From: Actinomycetota bacterium
GTDB lineage: Bacteria > Actinomycetota > Acidimicrobiia > Acidimicrobiales > Iamiaceae
NCBI GenBank assembly: GCA_016185275.1
Contig: JACPNX010000010.1
Coordinates: 62,001-126,000 of the forward strand
Direction of reading: 5' to 3'
DNA length: 64,000 nucleotides
Position numbers and translations under genes: made by a program. This document shows, piece by piece, positions 24,780 through 33,032 of the stretch; positions within the stretch are counted from its first letter, which is position 1; each line of letters starts with the position of its first letter. The notes beneath the pieces are model-generated. The model did not search any database. It saw only the letters and a program-made list of their open reading frames with translations, and was not told the origin of the DNA.

Positions 24780-26813
24780 TCAGCCCGTCGTGGCGCGGGC
24801 CCGCTCGTCGGCCTCGTGCAGCGACCGCAGCTCCGCCAGCGCCTCGGCCCGGTCGCGGGTGCGGCGCATCGGCGGCAGCGCCCGCACGATGTCCCAGCGG
24901 TAGGCGGCCTGGGTCGCCAGCCGCGGGTCGAGCACGGCGACCACGCCCCGATCGGTGGCGGTGCGGATCAGGCGCCCGGCCCCCTGCGCCAGCAGCGTCG
25001 CCGCGCGCGGCAGGTCGACGACGCGGAAGGCATCGCCTCGGGCGCGCTCCCGCCGGGCTTGCAGCAGCGGCTCGTCGGGCCGGGGGAACGGGATGCGGTC
25101 GATGGCGACCAGCGAGAGCGAAGCGCCGGGCACGTCGACCCCCTGCCAGAAGCCCATCGTGGCGAACAGCGACGTCTCAGGCTCGGCTCTGAACCGCGAG
25201 ACCAGTGCCGGCTTCGGCAGCTCGCGCTGGGTGAGGATCGGCAGGTCGAGGCGCGCCCGGGCGGCCTCGGCCGCCGCCTCCATGGCCCGCCACGAGGTGA
25301 ACAACGCCAGCGTCCGGCCGCCGGCGGCTCGGATGAGCTCCACGAGCTCCGCGTGCATCGCCGCCTCGTACGACTTCGCGCGTGGGTCGGGCAGGTCCGC
25401 CGCGCAGTACAGGAGGGCGTTCGCGGCGTAGTCGAAGGGACTGCCCACGTCGAGCACCTCGACGCCGGCGGGTGGCGCGCCGAGCCGCCCGGGCAGACCC
25501 GGGGCGATCGTGGCACTCGTGAGGACCACCGTGACGTGGGGCCACAGCGCGTCGGCCAGCGTGGCGGCCACGTCGACCGGAGCGACGCGCAGGCTGGCCG
25601 CATGGGCCGGTCCTTCGACCCACGCGACGTGCGTGCCGGGCACGTCGAGGCAGGCGTCGAGCTCGACGCTCAGCGCGCCGGTCTGGCGCTGGGCCCGGCG
25701 GGTGCGGCTGGCCACGTCGTCGCTGCGGTCGGTGGGCACGGCCCGCAGCGCGGCGTCGACCTCGGCGAGCAGCGAGCGGGCGGAGCCGAGCGCCTCACCG
25801 ACGTCGTCCGGGTACGTGCCCCGGAGCCTCCGGCCGACGTGGTGTGCGAGCGCCGCGGCCAGCGCCGAGCCCGCGCCCTCGAGGCGGCCGAGGAGCGGCG
25901 CGTCGTCGACGATGGCACCCACGACCCGCCTGAGGTGGGCGAAGCGCCCGCCGCCGATCTCGACGCCGAAGGTGGCCGAGACGACCTCCTCGAGCTGGTG
26001 CGCCTCGTCGATCACCACCACGTCGTGGTCGGGGAGGATCGTGCGGCCGTTCTCCAGGTGCAGGCCGTAGAGGTGGGTGTTGACCACGACCACGTCGGCC
26101 TCCTGCGCCCGGGCCCTGGCCCGCTCGGCGAAGCACGCGCCACCGCTCGGGCAGCGGTCGGCCCCCGGACACTCCCGGCTGCCCACGCTCACCGCAGCCC
26201 AGGCGGTGGCCGACGGTTCGACGTCGAGCTCGGCACGGTCGCCGGTGGCGGTCGACGCCGCCCAGGACCGCAGGCGGCTCAGCTCGGCGGTCGGCGCCCG
26301 GCCGGCCAGGCCGTCGAGGGCGAGGGTGCCCTGCGACTCGCCGCGCCCGATCTCGGCGACCCGCTGCATGCAGACGTAGTTCGACCGGCCCTTGAGCACG
26401 GCCCAGCGCAGCGGCCGGCCCAGCGCGGTCTCGAGGAACGGCAGGTCGGTGCCGGCCAGCTGGTCCTGGAGCGCCTTCGTGGCCGTGGCGACGACGACGC
26501 GCCGGCCGGCGAGCGCGGCCGGCACGAGGTACGCGAGCGACTTGCCCGTTCCCGTGCCGGCCTGCACCACGAGGTGGCGCCGGTCGGCGATCGCCCGCGC
26601 CACCGCCGCGGTCATGTCCACCTGCCCCGGCCGTGGCTCGCCACCGCCCGCCAGCGCGGCGGTCACCGAGGCCAGCGTCCGCTGCGCGGCTGCGGCCGCT
26701 GCGGCCGCGGTCGGCGCCGTCACGGTGGCCGTCGCGGCCGCCGTCGCTCCGGGCCCTGTCGCGGGCACCGTCGCTCCAGGCTCTGTCGGCTCAGCGCGCG
26801 CCGGGTCCGCCAC
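24780..26813 (-). CDS. dinG: DinG/XPD-family ATP-dependent DNA helicase
   Basis: Superfamily 2 helicase related to DinG, YoaA and XPD, acting on repair intermediates or G4/R-loop structures. 677 residues: Ala-rich N-terminal leader (about 1-45), RPGQVDM Q-motif-like start, Walker A QAGTGTGKSLAYLVPAAL, Fe-S domain cysteines (YVCMQR, ECPGADRCPSGGACFAER, four Cys), DEAH box VVVIDEAHQLEE, and C-terminal helicase motifs (LALFTSWRAM, FWQGVDVPGASLSLVAIDRI, QGAGRLIRTATDRG). The GTG 26813 start has a TAGCGT box 6 nt upstream, so the message is probably leaderless. Confidence 0.93.
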   Translation of the reverse strand: MADPARAEPTEPGATVPATGPGATAAATATVTAPTAAAAAAAAQRTLASVTAALAGGGEPRPGQVDMTAAVARAIADRRHLVVQAGTGTGKSLAYLVPAALAGRRVVVATATKALQDQLAGTDLPFLETALGRPLRWAVLKGRSNYVCMQRVAEIGRGESQGTLALDGLAGRAPTAELSRLRSWAASTATGDRAELDVEPSATAWAAVSVGSRECPGADRCPSGGACFAERARARAQEADVVVVNTHLYGLHLENGRTILPDHDVVVIDEAHQLEEVVSATFGVEIGGGRFAHLRRVVGAIVDDAPLLGRLEGAGSALAAALAHHVGRRLRGTYPDDVGEALGSARSLLAEVDAALRAVPTDRSDDVASRTRRAQRQTGALSVELDACLDVPGTHVAWVEGPAHAASLRVAPVDVAATLADALWPHVTVVLTSATIAPGLPGRLGAPPAGVEVLDVGSPFDYAANALLYCAADLPDPRAKSYEAAMHAELVELIRAAGGRTLALFTSWRAMEAAAEAARARLDLPILTQRELPKPALVSRFRAEPETSLFATMGFWQGVDVPGASLSLVAIDRIPFPRPDEPLLQARRERARGDAFRVVDLPRAATLLAQGAGRLIRTATDRGVVAVLDPRLATQAAYRWDIVRALPPMRRTRDRAEALAELRSLHEADERARATTG

Positions 26814-26819
26814 GCACGA

Positions 26820-26825
26820 ACGCTA
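26820..26825 (-). promoter_or_regulatory. Leaderless -10 box (TAGCGT) of dinG
   Basis: On the minus strand TAGCGT ends 6 nt before the GTG start at 26813. It is one half of a back-to-back divergent pair with the DsbA-like gene. Confidence 0.55.
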
Positions 26826-26837
26826 CCGAAGCCCCGG

Positions 26838-26843
26838 TATGGT
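26838..26843 (+). promoter_or_regulatory. Leaderless -10 box (TATGGT) of the DsbA-like gene
   Basis: TATGGT ends 6 nt before the GTG at 26850. The opposing dinG box is only 12 bp away. Confidence 0.55.
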
Positions 26844-26849
26844 CCCGCG

Positions 26850-27641
26850 GTGCGCGTCGAGATCTGGTCCGACGTCGTCTGCCCGTGGTGCTACATCGGC
26901 AAGCGCCGCTTCGAACGGGCCGTGGCGCAGCTCCACGGCACCGTCGACGTCGAGGTCGAGTGGAAGCCGTTCCTGCTCGACCCGCACGCCGGCGCCACGC
27001 CCGAGCCGTTGCGCGAGGTGTACGCCCGCAAGTTCGGCGGGCGGGAGCGGGCCGACGCACTGCTGGCGCGGCTCACGGCCACGGCCGCGGCCGAGGGCCT
27101 CGAGTTCGACTTCGACGCCGGGCAGGTGCGGGTCACGACCATGCCGGCGCACCGCCTGCTCTGGCTGGCCGGCCGGGAGGGTGACCAGGGCGCGGTGGCC
27201 GAGGCCCTCTTCGCCGCGCACTTCGTCCACGGGCGCAGCGTGGCCGACCCCGGCACGCTCGTCGACGCGGGCGCTGCCGGTGGGCTGGCATCGAACCGGG
27301 TCCTGGCCCTGCTCGACGGGACCGAGGGCGACATCGAGGTGCGTGAGGATCTCGCCCGGGCCGAGGACCTGCTGATCACCGCGGTCCCCACCTTCGTGGT
27401 CGCCGGGCGCTGGCCCATCCCCGGTGCGCAGGACACGGCGACGTTCGAGCGGGTGCTCCGGCGCCTCGCCGAAGTCGAGGATCCCGGCGACCCCGGCGAC
27501 CCCGGCGACCCCGGCGGCCCCGGTGACCCCGGTGAGCCCGGCGAGGAGGCCGACCCCGGCGACCTCGGCGAGGAGGCCGACCCCGGCGACCTCGGCGAGG
27601 AGGCCGACGCCGACGACCTCTCCCGCGGGGCCGCGGGCTGA
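26850..27641 (+). CDS. DsbA-family (FrnE-like) oxidoreductase with repetitive acidic tail
   Basis: Thioredoxin-fold 2-hydroxychromene-2-carboxylate isomerase/FrnE-like protein: VRVEIWSDVVCPWCYIGKRR carries CPWC, followed by the DsbA helical insertion (residues about 60-160) and the cis-Pro loop VPTFVVAGRW. No signal peptide, so probably cytosolic, as usual for FrnE. 263 residues, versus about 210-220 expected; the last 50 are Pro-Gly-Asp and Glu-Glu-Ala-Asp repeats. The GTG 26850 start is fixed by the conserved VEIWSDVVCPWC opening and the TATGGT box. Confidence 0.9.
   Translation: MRVEIWSDVVCPWCYIGKRRFERAVAQLHGTVDVEVEWKPFLLDPHAGATPEPLREVYARKFGGRERADALLARLTATAAAEGLEFDFDAGQVRVTTMPAHRLLWLAGREGDQGAVAEALFAAHFVHGRSVADPGTLVDAGAAGGLASNRVLALLDGTEGDIEVREDLARAEDLLITAVPTFVVAGRWPIPGAQDTATFERVLRRLAEVEDPGDPGDPGDPGGPGDPGEPGEEADPGDLGEEADPGDLGEEADADDLSRGAAG
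27481..27620 (+). repeat. In-frame tandem repeats in the DsbA-like gene tail
   Basis: Nine-bp units (CCCGGCGAC) repeat at the start, then a 27-bp unit is present twice exactly (27543-27569, 27570-27596) plus a diverged third copy. They code PGD and EEADPGDLG repeats and keep frame. Confidence 0.85.
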
Positions 27642-27643
27642 CG

Positions 27644-28573
27644 TCAGCTCGGCGCGGGGTCGGGTCCGGACGGCGCGACGACCGTGCCTCCCCGGCCGGC
27701 TTCCACGGGGACCTCCCCGGGCAGCCGCGGGGCCCGCACCTCGAGCGTCACGGACCCCTCGCGCCGTTCCCAGAGCACGACGTTGAGCGTGGACGAGTAG
27801 ACGATCAGGCGCGAGAAGAACGCCAGCCACGTGAGGATGGCGAACACGACGCCGAGCGGCCCGTACAGCGAGGACGAGCTCGCCACGAGGCGCGGCACGT
27901 AGACGGTCCCGACCAGCTTGAGGATCTCGAAGCCGGCGGCGCCGAGCACGGCGCCGGGCACCATGGCCCGCCAGCCGGGGCGGCGGTCGCCGAGCACCCA
28001 GAACGTCCACAGGAACAGCCCCAGCTCGACGGCCAGACCGCCCGCGACCGCGAGTGCGGACAGCAGCAGCTTCGGCGCGGCGTCGGGCAGGAAGTTCAGC
28101 ACGCCACCCAACGCCATGGCCCCGCCGAACAGCACGACCCCACCTGCGCACCAGACGATGCCGTCGAGGCGGGTGCGCAGGCCCGCGCCCGGACGCTGCC
28201 ACGGAAGCCGCACACCCTGCGCGATCGCGTTGGTCACGCCGAGGCCCGACCACAGCAGGCCCGCCAGTCCCACGACGCTGGCGGCCTGGCGGCTGGCCAT
28301 GGCGCGGCTGATGGCGTCGCGCACGGTCGACGCGGCCGAGCCGCTGAGCGACAGCGACCGCACGATCCGGTCCGGCACGTCGGGGTCGCCCGCGGCGAGG
28401 AAGCCGACGACGGCGATGGCCACGAGCGCCAGCGGGAACAGCGACACGAACGCGGTGACGGTGATGCTCGACGCCACCGGGCCGCCGTTGAGCTGACCGA
28501 CCCGCTCCTGCACGTCGAGGGCTCGGCCCAGCCACGGCCATCGTCGCCCCAGGGCGCGGAGGCGCTCGGTCAT
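27644..28573 (-). CDS. YihY/virulence factor BrkB family membrane protein
   Basis: 309-residue protein with about six transmembrane helices (first ASSITVTAFVSLFPLALVAI, later VVGLAGLLWSGLGVTNAI, GIVWCAGGVVLFGGAMALGG, AMVPGAVLGAAGFEILKLV, YGPLGVVFAILTWLAFFSRL). These motifs are typical of YihY, formerly called ribonuclease BN; the molecular function is unsettled. ATG 28573 (MTERLRALGRRWPW) was preferred over longer frames that would cross the recO promoter. It converges with the DsbA-like gene, with two bases between the stop codons, and diverges from recO. Confidence 0.9.
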   Translation of the reverse strand: MTERLRALGRRWPWLGRALDVQERVGQLNGGPVASSITVTAFVSLFPLALVAIAVVGFLAAGDPDVPDRIVRSLSLSGSAASTVRDAISRAMASRQAASVVGLAGLLWSGLGVTNAIAQGVRLPWQRPGAGLRTRLDGIVWCAGGVVLFGGAMALGGVLNFLPDAAPKLLLSALAVAGGLAVELGLFLWTFWVLGDRRPGWRAMVPGAVLGAAGFEILKLVGTVYVPRLVASSSSLYGPLGVVFAILTWLAFFSRLIVYSSTLNVVLWERREGSVTLEVRAPRLPGEVPVEAGRGGTVVAPSGPDPAPS

Positions 28574-28580
28574 GCGCCGC

Positions 28581-28586
28581 GCCCTA
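28581..28586 (-). promoter_or_regulatory. Candidate leaderless -10 box (TAGGGC) of yihY-like gene
   Basis: On the minus strand TAGGGC ends 7 nt before the ATG at 28573. The last base departs from TANNNT. It faces the recO box 12 bp away. Confidence 0.4.
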
Positions 28587-28598
28587 CCCGGCCGCCGG

Positions 28599-28604
28599 TA
28601 GCGT
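28599..28604 (+). promoter_or_regulatory. Leaderless -10 box (TAGCGT) of recO
   Basis: CCGGTAGCGT, an extended-type -10, ends 9 nt before the recO ATG at 28614. No -35 is evident. Confidence 0.5.
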
Positions 28605-28613
28605 CGGGCCCGG

Positions 28614-29333
28614 ATGGCGCTGTACCGCGACTCGGGGATCGTGCTGCGCACGCACAAGCTCGGTGAGGCCGACCGCATCGTCACGTTCCTCACCGAGCAC
28701 CACGGCAAGGTGCGCGCCGTCGCCAAAGGAGCGCGCAAGACCAAGAGCCGCTTCGGTGCCCGCCTCGAAGCACCGAGCCACGCGGCCCTCCAGCTCTACG
28801 GCGGCCGCAGCGATCTCGACATCGTCACGCAGGCGGAGACGATCGACCACTTCCGCCCCGTGCGGACCGATCTGGACCGCTTCGCACGCGCGGCGACGAT
28901 GCTCGAAGCCGTCGACCAGATCACCCCCGAGCGCGAGCCCAACCGGCGCCTGTACGCCATGCTGCTCGGCGCGCTGCACTCGCTGAGCGAGCACGACAGT
29001 CCGGTGGTGGTGGCGGCGTTCTTCTGGAAGCTGCTCTCGGCCGAAGGTGTGGAGCCGGTCGTCGACGCCTGCGTGACCTGTGGCGAGGAAGCCGATTTGG
29101 TGGCCTTCGACCCGATCGAGGGCGGCGTCCTGTGCCGGGCGCACCGGCGGGGCGTGCCGATCGGCGCCGACGCGCTGGCCCTGCTCCGCGACGTGCTGGG
29201 TGGCCGGTTGCGCGCCGCGCTGGCCGTGCCCGCCTCCCCGGCCACCGCCGAGCTCGACCACCTCGCGGTGCACACCATGGAGCAGCACCTCGAACGCCGC
29301 CTCCGATCGGTGGGCCTGCTCGACCGCGGCTGA
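28614..29333 (+). CDS. recO: DNA repair protein RecO
   Basis: RecFOR-pathway mediator that anneals ssDNA and loads RecA. The 239-residue product has the N-terminal OB fold ([40 protein letters not shown]) and a C-terminal helical part with a partial zinc motif (ACVTCGEE and a later VLCRAH). ATG start fits the family N terminus [12 protein letters not shown]. glyS follows on the same strand with its own promoter. Confidence 0.95.
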   Translation: MALYRDSGIVLRTHKLGEADRIVTFLTEHHGKVRAVAKGARKTKSRFGARLEAPSHAALQLYGGRSDLDIVTQAETIDHFRPVRTDLDRFARAATMLEAVDQITPEREPNRRLYAMLLGALHSLSEHDSPVVVAAFFWKLLSAEGVEPVVDACVTCGEEADLVAFDPIEGGVLCRAHRRGVPIGADALALLRDVLGGRLRAALAVPASPATAELDHLAVHTMEQHLERRLRSVGLLDRG

Positions 29334-29404
29334 GCCGGTACGAGCGGGACGCCGACCCTCGGCGACCGGTCGGCAAGCCCGGATTCGGACGAAGGGACCA
29401 CCGC

Positions 29405-29410
29405 TACGCT
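29405..29410 (+). promoter_or_regulatory. Leaderless -10 box (TACGCT) of glyS
   Basis: TACGCT ends 8 nt before the glyS ATG. The 85-bp recO-glyS gap holds no obvious T-box or other riboregulator. Confidence 0.5.
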
Positions 29411-29418
29411 GCCTCGCC

Positions 29419-30744
29419 ATGGCCGAGCCGACCGTCGACCCTGCGCTGTTCGACAAGATCGTCAACCTCTGCAAGCGCCGAGGCTTCGTGTTCCCGTCGG
29501 CCGAGATCTATGGCGGCTTTCGCTCGACCTACGACTACGGGCCGATCGGCGTCCTCATGCTGCGCAACGTGAAGGACCAGTGGTGGCGCTCGATGGTGCA
29601 GCTGCGCGACGACGTGGTGGGCATCGACGCCGCCATCCTGTCCCCGCCCGCGATCTGGGAGGCGTCCGGTCACCTGGCCACGTTCACCGACCCGCTCGTC
29701 GACTGCCGCCACTGCGGCGCCCGCCACCGCCAGGACAAGCTCGACGACCCCGACGTGTGCCCCACCTGCGGCACGCGGGGGACGTTCACGGAGCCACGGC
29801 AGTTCAACCTGATGTTCAAGACCCATGCCGGTCCTGTCGAGGACGAAGGGTCGGTTGCCTACCTGCGTCCCGAGACCGCCCAGGGCATCTTCGTGAACTT
29901 CTCGAACGTGGTGAACACGACCCGCAAGAAGCCGCCCTTCGGCATCGCCCAGATCGGCAAGTCGTTCCGCAACGAGATCACGCCCGGCAACTTCGTGTTC
30001 CGCACCCGCGAGTTCGAGCAGATGGAGATGGAGTACTTCGTGCCTCCGGACGAAGGTCCGCGCTGGTACGACTACTGGTGCGGGGAGCGGTTCCAGTGGT
30101 ACGTCGACCTCGGCATGCCGGCCGAACGCCTCCGCCTGCGGGCGCACGAGCCCGACGAGCTGTCCCACTACTCGTCGGGCACGTCGGACATCGAGTTCCT
30201 CTTCCCCTGGGGGTGGGACGAGCTGGAGGGGATCGCCCAGCGCACCGACTTCGACCTGCGCCGCCACGCCGAGCACTCCGGTGAGCGGCTCGACTGGTTC
30301 GACCAGGCCTCCGGCGAGCGGTACCTGCCGCACGTGGTCGAACCGGCCGCCGGGGCGACCCGCACGATGATGGCGTTCCTCATGGCCGCCTACGACGAGG
30401 AGGAGGTGCGGGGCGAGACCCGGGTCGTGCTGCACCTGCACCCGCGGCTGGCGCCGTTCAAGGTGGCCGTGCTGCCGTTGTCCAAGAAGCCCGAGCTGAC
30501 CGAACCGGCACGGGCGCTGGCGAGCGGTCTACGCCGGGCCTTCATGTGCGACTACGACGAGACGCAGGCGATCGGGCGCCGTTACCGGCGCCAGGACGAG
30601 CTCGGCACCCCGTTCTGCGTGACCTTCGACTTCGAGTCGGTCGACGACGGCAGGGTCACCGTGCGCGAGCGGGACTCGATGGACCAGGACCGCGTGGCCA
30701 TCGACGAGGTCGAGTCGTACCTCCGGGAGCGCCTCGAGGTCTGA
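29419..30744 (+). CDS. glyS: Glycyl-tRNA synthetase, alpha2 (eukaryote-like) type
   Basis: Class II synthetase charging tRNA-Gly. 441 residues, normal for the single-chain actinobacterial form: [20 protein letters not shown], a zinc-binding insert with two Cys pairs (CRHC, CPTC), [12 protein letters not shown], motif 2 [20 protein letters not shown], motif 3 and the anticodon-binding domain ([48 protein letters not shown]). The ATG 29419 start is supported by the conserved early sequence and the TACGCT box. Confidence 0.97.
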   Translation: MAEPTVDPALFDKIVNLCKRRGFVFPSAEIYGGFRSTYDYGPIGVLMLRNVKDQWWRSMVQLRDDVVGIDAAILSPPAIWEASGHLATFTDPLVDCRHCGARHRQDKLDDPDVCPTCGTRGTFTEPRQFNLMFKTHAGPVEDEGSVAYLRPETAQGIFVNFSNVVNTTRKKPPFGIAQIGKSFRNEITPGNFVFRTREFEQMEMEYFVPPDEGPRWYDYWCGERFQWYVDLGMPAERLRLRAHEPDELSHYSSGTSDIEFLFPWGWDELEGIAQRTDFDLRRHAEHSGERLDWFDQASGERYLPHVVEPAAGATRTMMAFLMAAYDEEEVRGETRVVLHLHPRLAPFKVAVLPLSKKPELTEPARALASGLRRAFMCDYDETQAIGRRYRRQDELGTPFCVTFDFESVDDGRVTVRERDSMDQDRVAIDEVESYLRERLEV

Positions 30745-30807
30745 GCGGCCGCGTCGCGGCTTCGCCAGCCGGGCCTCGCGGGGTTCGCACGGCGCGGGTC
30801 GACGCGC

Positions 30808-31191
30808 TCAGGCGGCCCGTCGACCGCCCAGACCCGACTGACCCAGCGACTCGACCAGCGCATCGACCAGCCTGCCGAACGCCTTGTCGGCCCGGCGGGT
30901 GCTCAGCCGGTTGTGCGCTTCGCCGGGGTTGACCCACAGCTGGAGCTGTCCATGCTCCCGGTCGGTGATGGCATGGGCCTCGACCCGCATGTGCGGCTCG
31001 ACGGCGCCGAGCAGCACGATCCCGAGCCGGCTGCCCCGCTGCGCGAGGAGCGTCGAAAGCCCGCCGCGCTCGACCGTGAACCCGGTTCGGTGCAGCACCT
31101 CCTCGAGGCAAGCCAGAGCGTGCTGAGGATCGCCGTCGAGCTCCAGCGTCACCGGTGGGGCGACATGGCGGGCTTCGAGTGACAGGGCCAC
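30808..31191 (-). CDS. Small hypothetical protein
   Basis: A 127-residue protein with no recognised family: VTLELDGDPQHALACLEEVL suggests an alpha/beta start, then RGSRLGIVLLGAVEPHMRVE and ITDREHGQLQLWVNPGEAHN, and a helical C terminus FGRLVDALVESLGQ. No signal peptide or membrane segment. GTG 31191 is chosen with AAGGA just upstream, although the spacing is tight; an upstream ATG near 31241 in the same frame (MVGVAEGLTRHRGERRN) is an alternative. Convergent with glyS, divergent from the molybdoenzyme gene. Confidence 0.6.
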   Translation of the reverse strand: MALSLEARHVAPPVTLELDGDPQHALACLEEVLHRTGFTVERGGLSTLLAQRGSRLGIVLLGAVEPHMRVEAHAITDREHGQLQLWVNPGEAHNRLSTRRADKAFGRLVDALVESLGQSGLGGRRAA

Positions 31192-31302
31192 GTTCCTTCT
31201 TTCGCCGCGATGACGGGTGAGCCCTTCCGCTACCCCCACCATGACAGAAGCGTGCGCGCGACAGGTGGCAATCGGCGCGCACTCGCGTGATGGATGCCGC
31301 CG

Positions 31303-31308
31303 TACGCT
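31303..31308 (+). promoter_or_regulatory. Leaderless -10 box (TACGCT) of the molybdoenzyme gene
   Basis: TACGCT ends 6 nt before the GTG at 31315. Confidence 0.5.
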
Positions 31309-31314
31309 CACAGG

Positions 31315-32991
31315 GTGAACGGCTCCGAGGGACGCGGCACCGGCTCGGAGCCATCCCCGGGCGGCCCGCGCGGTGGGCGGCCCGGCGACCGGCCCGGTGG
31401 GCGGGCGCCCTGGGGCGCGGCCGTCGCGGGCGTCGCTGCGGCCGGGTTGGCGCTCGCCGCGACCGAGGTGGTCGGTGTGGCGTCGCCCGCCACGCCCACG
31501 CTCCTGCAGGTCGTGGGGAACTGGTTGGTCGAGCGGTTCGCGGGTTCGCTGCGCGACGTCGCGGTGCAGCTGTTCGGCACGAACGACAAGCGGGCGCTCG
31601 TCATCGGCACGGTCCTCGTGAGCCTCGCGCTCGGCGCGGCGGTCGGCCGCCTCGCGCTGCGGCGTCCCGCCGCGGGCCCGGTGGCGTTCTCGTTCGCCGC
31701 GGCGGCGGGCATCGCTGCCGGCCTCACCGACCCCATCGCCCGTGATCATCCGATCCCGGTCGTCGCCGCCGGCGTCGCCGGTGCCGTCGTCGGAGCCGTG
31801 GCGCTGCGGCTGCTGCTGGTGCGCGCGCTCGGCCCTTCGTCGGGCGCGAGGCGCGCACCGCTCGTCCGGCCGGGACCGTCAGGGGAGGCCGGGCCCGACG
31901 GCGGGACTGCGCCCGCGCGGGTGGCCCGCCGTCGGATGCTCACGTGGGCCGTGACGGCACTCGGCATCTCGGCCGGGTCCGCGTGGTTCGCCGGCGCGCT
32001 GCGCGGCCGCCGGGCGGCCGCCTCGGCCGCTCCGCCCGTCCCGCTGCCCGCCGCGGCCGACGTGGCCGCAGTGCCCGCAGGAAGCGCGCTCGACGCGGCC
32101 GTTCCCGGCATCACGCCGTTGATCACGTCGAACGCCGACTTCTACCGCATCGACACCGCGCTCGACGTGCCGCGCATCGCCGCCGACCGCTGGCGCCTGC
32201 GCATCACCGGTCTGGTCGAGCGCGAGGTCGAGCACACGTACCGCTCGCTGCTGGCCCGCGAGCTGGTGGAGGTGCCGATCACCATCCAGTGCGTGTCGAA
32301 CGAGGTGGGCGGTGACCTGGTCGGCACGGCTCGCTGGCGCGGCGTGCCGCTGGCCGCCCTGCTCGACGAGGCCCGGCCCCGCCCCGATGCCACCCAGGTC
32401 GTGGGGGTGTCGGCCGACGGGTTCACGGCGGGGTTCCCCACCCGGGCCGTCACCGACGGGCGCCACGCGCTCGTCGCCGTCGGCATGAACGGCCGACCGC
32501 TGCCGGCCGTGCACGGCTTCCCGGCCCGCCTGGTCGTGGCCGGCCTGTACGGCTACGTGTCGGCCACCAAGTGGCTCACCGAGATCCGGCTCACCCGCCT
32601 CGAGGACTTCGACGGCTTCTGGATCCCGCGCGGCTGGGCCAAGGAGGGGCCGATCAAGACGGCGTCGCGCATCGACGTGCCCACCGGCTCGGATGCGGTG
32701 CGGGCCGGGAGGGTCGTCGTCGCCGGGGTGGCGTGGGCGCCGGCACGTGGCATCCGCGCCGTGCAGGTCCGCGTCGACCGGGGGCCGTGGCGCGACGCCG
32801 ACGTCGCACCGGCTGCATCCGACGACCTGTGGGTGCAGTGGCGCTGGAGCTGGGACGCCACGCCGGGCACGCGGACGCTCCAGGTGCGAGCCGTCGACGG
32901 CACCGGCGCGCTCCAGGACGGCCGGGCCGCGCCTCCTGCTCCCGACGGCGCCACGGGCTGGCACACCCGCACCGTCACCGTGCGGCGCTGA
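31315..32991 (+). CDS. Membrane-anchored sulfite-oxidase-family molybdopterin oxidoreductase
   Basis: 558-residue protein. The N-terminal part (about 30-190) has four to five hydrophobic helices; after a basic loop another hydrophobic segment (MLTWAVTALGISAGSAWFAG) precedes an external domain. The catalytic domain is of the Oxidored_molyb family with the molybdenum Cys in VPITIQCVSNEVGGDLVGTA, RWRGVPLAALLDEA, and the GYVSATKWLTEIRLT block, then a C-terminal dimerisation domain (GVAWAPARGIRAVQVRVDRG, WVQWRWSWDATPGTRTLQVR). The substrate is unknown; sulfite or protein methionine sulfoxide are options in the superfamily. The GTG 31315 start follows from the promoter box. Partner subunits are not adjacent. 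Confidence 0.88.
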   Translation: MNGSEGRGTGSEPSPGGPRGGRPGDRPGGRAPWGAAVAGVAAAGLALAATEVVGVASPATPTLLQVVGNWLVERFAGSLRDVAVQLFGTNDKRALVIGTVLVSLALGAAVGRLALRRPAAGPVAFSFAAAAGIAAGLTDPIARDHPIPVVAAGVAGAVVGAVALRLLLVRALGPSSGARRAPLVRPGPSGEAGPDGGTAPARVARRRMLTWAVTALGISAGSAWFAGALRGRRAAASAAPPVPLPAAADVAAVPAGSALDAAVPGITPLITSNADFYRIDTALDVPRIAADRWRLRITGLVEREVEHTYRSLLARELVEVPITIQCVSNEVGGDLVGTARWRGVPLAALLDEARPRPDATQVVGVSADGFTAGFPTRAVTDGRHALVAVGMNGRPLPAVHGFPARLVVAGLYGYVSATKWLTEIRLTRLEDFDGFWIPRGWAKEGPIKTASRIDVPTGSDAVRAGRVVVAGVAWAPARGIRAVQVRVDRGPWRDADVAPAASDDLWVQWRWSWDATPGTRTLQVRAVDGTGALQDGRAAPPAPDGATGWHTRTVTVRR

Positions 32992-33032
32992 GCCGGAGCT
33001 CTCGCGCGGGACCTGCCGGCCGCCACGGCGGC

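Noticed and set aside
24093-27641. An 1182-codon plus-strand open frame
   Set aside because: It is the antisense of the dinG helicase plus the DsbA-like gene fused by absence of stops in GC-rich DNA; only the part from 26850 has family motifs.
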